Source: Streptomyces sp. NBC_00259
GTDB taxonomy: Bacteria > Actinomycetota > Actinomycetes > Streptomycetales > Streptomycetaceae
Assembly (NCBI RefSeq): GCF_036181745.1
Contig: NZ_CP108080.1
Location: 7,319,501 to 7,383,500 of the forward strand
Direction: 5' to 3'
DNA length: 64,000 nt
The position numbers were made by a program, and so were the translations under genes. Below, in pieces: positions 62,115 to 64,000 of the stretch (its first letter is position 1; each line of letters opens with the position of its first letter). Below the pieces are notes generated by a model, which worked only from the letters and a program-made list of their open reading frames with translations, searched no databases and was not told where the DNA came from.

Positions 62115-63125
62115 CTACGGGCGCAGGAGCACCTTCCCCGCCTTCGGGTCTCCGCTGCCGACGAGGGCGATGGCCTCGCCGAACCGCTCCAGCGGATACT
62201 CGTGCGTGATCAGCGGAGCCGGATCCAGCAGTCCGATACCGAAGGCACGTACGGCGTCGGCCCAGGCGGACGACGACGCACCGAAGACGCTCCGTACCGT
62301 GAGCTGGCTCAGCGAGAGCCGGACGGGATCGATCCCCGCCGCCCCCGGCGCGAACATCCCGGTCAGGACGACCCGTCCGCCCCGGCGGGCGAGCAGGCAC
62401 GCGTCCTGTGCGGTGGTCGGCGCGCCCGCGGTCTCCACGACCAGGTCGTACCGTCCGGCGTGTGCCACGGCCTCCTCGGGGGCGCGGGCCTCGTCCGCCC
62501 CGAAGCTCAGCGCCTGTTGGGCGCGGGACTCCCGTGGGTCGATCGCGGTCAGCACGGCGGGGGAGTGCGCGGCGAGGAGCTGCACGGCGAGCAGGCCCAG
62601 CGTTCCCGCCCCGACGACCGCGATCCGCTCCCCGGGACGTGATGCCCCTGCCCGTACCGCCGCGGCGATCACCGCGGCCGGCTCCAGCAGGGCGGCGGCC
62701 CGCAGGTCCGCGTCGTCGGGGAGCGGGTGCAACAGCCGGGCGGGAACGGTGAGATGGTCGGCGAAGGCACCGGGCAGGGTGAAGCCGGTCTCGTCGTATC
62801 CGCGCGTGCAGAGATTGGTGTCGCCCTCGCGGCACCGCTCGCAGACACCGCACGCGCGGAATCCCTCGGCGACCGTCTTCCGCCCGGCCAGGGCCGGATC
62901 GACCCCCTCGCCCACCGCCTCGACCGTGCCGGACCACTCATGGCCGGGCACGACCGGGTAGCGGACGTAGTCCGCGTCGCGATGGCCCTGGTACACCTCG
63001 CGGTCGCTCATGCAGATCCCGGCGGCGGCGACCCGGATCCGCACCTCGCCCCGCCCCGGTTCCTGCGTCTCGCGCCGGACGAGCCGGAACACGCCCGGCT
63101 CGTCGACGACGATCGCGCGGCTCAC
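62115..63125 (-). CDS. Zinc-dependent alcohol/polyol dehydrogenase (MDR)
   Basis: A 336-residue medium-chain dehydrogenase from GTG 63125, overlapping the dehydratase stop (GTGA). The catalytic-zinc signature is in VVPGHEWSGTVEAVGEGVD, structural-zinc cysteines in ACGVCERCREGDTNLC, and the NAD loop is VVGAGTLGLLAVQ. Similar enzymes oxidise sugar alcohols or sugar acids. Cotranslation with the dehydratase and colinearity with the importer point to a sugar or sugar-acid substrate. Confidence 0.9.
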   Translation of the reverse strand: MSRAIVVDEPGVFRLVRRETQEPGRGEVRIRVAAAGICMSDREVYQGHRDADYVRYPVVPGHEWSGTVEAVGEGVDPALAGRKTVAEGFRACGVCERCREGDTNLCTRGYDETGFTLPGAFADHLTVPARLLHPLPDDADLRAAALLEPAAVIAAAVRAGASRPGERIAVVGAGTLGLLAVQLLAAHSPAVLTAIDPRESRAQQALSFGADEARAPEEAVAHAGRYDLVVETAGAPTTAQDACLLARRGGRVVLTGMFAPGAAGIDPVRLSLSQLTVRSVFGASSSAWADAVRAFGIGLLDPAPLITHEYPLERFGEAIALVGSGDPKAGKVLLRP

Positions 63126-64000
63126 TTCGGCGCCCTCTTCTCCCAGCCGTCGGCCCACAGGTCGAAGCGCGCCCGCTGCTGGGGGAACTCGGCCGCGGCG
63201 GCCTCGTCGAACTCGACGCCGAGGCCGGGCGCGTGGGAGACCTCGAAGTAGCCGTCCACGACCTGGGGCGCTCCGCGCACCACCTTCTTGATCTCCGCGT
63301 CCGCGAAGTCGTTGAAGTGCTCCAGGATCTTGAAGTTCGGGGTGCAGGCGGCGAGTTGGAGGGAGGCGGCGGTCAGGACCGACCCGCCGACGTTGTGCGG
63401 GGCGACGAGCACGTAGTGCGTCTCGGCGGTCGCGGCGAGCTTGCGCGCCTCCAGGATGCCGCCGATGTGGCCGACGTCGGGCTGGATGATGTCGGCGGCC
63501 TGCGACTCGAACAGCTCACGGAACTCGATCCGGTCGTGGACGCGCTCGCCGGTCGCGATCGGCATGTCGACCTTGGCGGCGACCTTCTCCAGCGCCTTCA
63601 GATTCTCCGGCGGCACCGGCTCCTCGAGCCACGCCGGCCGGAACGGGGCCAGCTCGCGCGCCAGCCGCACGGCCGTCGCGGGTGAGAAGCGGCCGTGCAT
63701 CTCCAGCATCAGCTCGGTCTCCGGGCCGATGGCGTCACGGACCGCCTCGATCAACGACACGGCGTACCGGGACTGTTCGTGGTCGAGCTCGAAGTGACCG
63801 GTTCCGAACGGGTCGATCTTCAGCGCCCGGTAGCCGCGGGCGACGACCTCCTGGGCGGCCTTGTGGTACGCCTCCGGGGTCCGCTCGGTGGTGTACCAGC
63901 CGTTCGCGTACGCCTTCACACGGTCCGTGACCCTGCCGCCGAGCAGCTGCCACACCGGTACGCCCAGCGCCTTGCCCTTGATGTCCCAGCAGGCCATCTC
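63122..64000 (-). CDS. Enolase-superfamily (mandelate racemase/muconate lactonizing) dehydratase, 5' end outside window
   Basis: The frame is open to the right edge, so the N-terminal capping domain is missing; 292 residues are seen. The barrel shows IEMACWDIKGKALG-type entry (partly at the edge), KID in RALKIDPFG, metal-ligand segments LEMHGRF, WLEEPVPPE and ATGERV, then QPDVGHIGGI and the HNVGG His. This combination fits sugar-acid dehydratases such as galactonate or gluconate types; the His suggests dehydration of a hexonate. It starts or precedes the coupled operon feeding the importer and dehydrogenase. Confidence 0.88.
   Translation of the reverse strand, partial: EMACWDIKGKALGVPVWQLLGGRVTDRVKAYANGWYTTERTPEAYHKAAQEVVARGYRALKIDPFGTGHFELDHEQSRYAVSLIEAVRDAIGPETELMLEMHGRFSPATAVRLARELAPFRPAWLEEPVPPENLKALEKVAAKVDMPIATGERVHDRIEFRELFESQAADIIQPDVGHIGGILEARKLAATAETHYVLVAPHNVGGSVLTAASLQLAACTPNFKILEHFNDFADAEIKKVVRGAPQVVDGYFEVSHAPGLGVEFDEAAAAEFPQQRARFDLWADGWEKRAPK

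Overview
The window is chromosomal DNA from a high-GC actinomycete, almost certainly a Streptomyces. Codons end overwhelmingly in G or C, several genes start with GTG or TTG behind GGAG-type ribosome sites, and there are matches to Streptomyces operators (a Nur-type box and a DasR-type dre site). There is also a MalT-like LAL regulator, an XRE/TPR regulator and several large secreted enzymes. I saw no rRNA, tRNA, CRISPR array or intact insertion sequence.

Layout. 1-1923: the 3' end of the methylmalonyl-CoA mutase large subunit and its GTPase chaperone meaB. 1957-11366: housekeeping and membrane genes (lipid kinase, LAL regulator, cation/proton antiporter, PLDc_N/SHOCT protein, small membrane protein, prolyl-aminopeptidase-like hydrolase, PIG-L deacetylase). 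11440-17955: a probable accessory island with gene debris at both ends. It carries an HD-domain protein with a TTA codon, an unknown protein, a GT2 glycosyltransferase, an NAD-dependent epimerase and an XRE/TPR regulator. 17956-22279: a membrane protein diverging from a quinone-oxidoreductase plus two acyl-CoA dehydrogenase operon. 22326-27481: a five-gene nickel-type ABC importer (nikABCDE) behind a Nur-like box. 27586-35815: secreted hydrolases and small enzymes (GDPD/PI-PLC-like, beta-lactamase-like, VOC, NAGPA, DUF779, HAD-IIA).

35968-39456 (minus strand): four genes, each overlapping the next by 4 nt, encoding an ABM monooxygenase, a 6PGDH-like oxidoreductase, an ACMSD-like amidohydrolase and a cytochrome P450, followed by a strong hairpin. 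This looks like an uncharacterised oxidative tailoring or degradation cassette. 39849-42669: a DUF11-repeat surface protein gene broken in two places. 42811-47218: phosphoglucomutase and a secreted GH84 beta-N-acetylglucosaminidase behind a dre-like site. 47358-51858: a signalling and redox module made of a receiver-thioredoxin-reductase-like fusion, a CNB-histidine kinase, a UBP zinc-finger protein and a tandem universal stress protein. 52055-57009: a LuxR-type regulator and a 1280-residue subtilisin-like protease. 57119-64000 (minus strand): a sugar or sugar-acid operon (enolase-superfamily dehydratase, zinc dehydrogenase, unknown TIM-barrel-like protein, ChvE/MmsA/MmsB monosaccharide importer).

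The strongest candidates for undescribed biology are the receiver-reductase / kinase / zinc-finger module, the coupled ABM-oxidoreductase-amidohydrolase-P450 cassette (its P450 has Lys where the I-helix acid should be), and the HD/GT2/epimerase/XRE-TPR island. All functional statements rest on motif reading alone; no database search was run.
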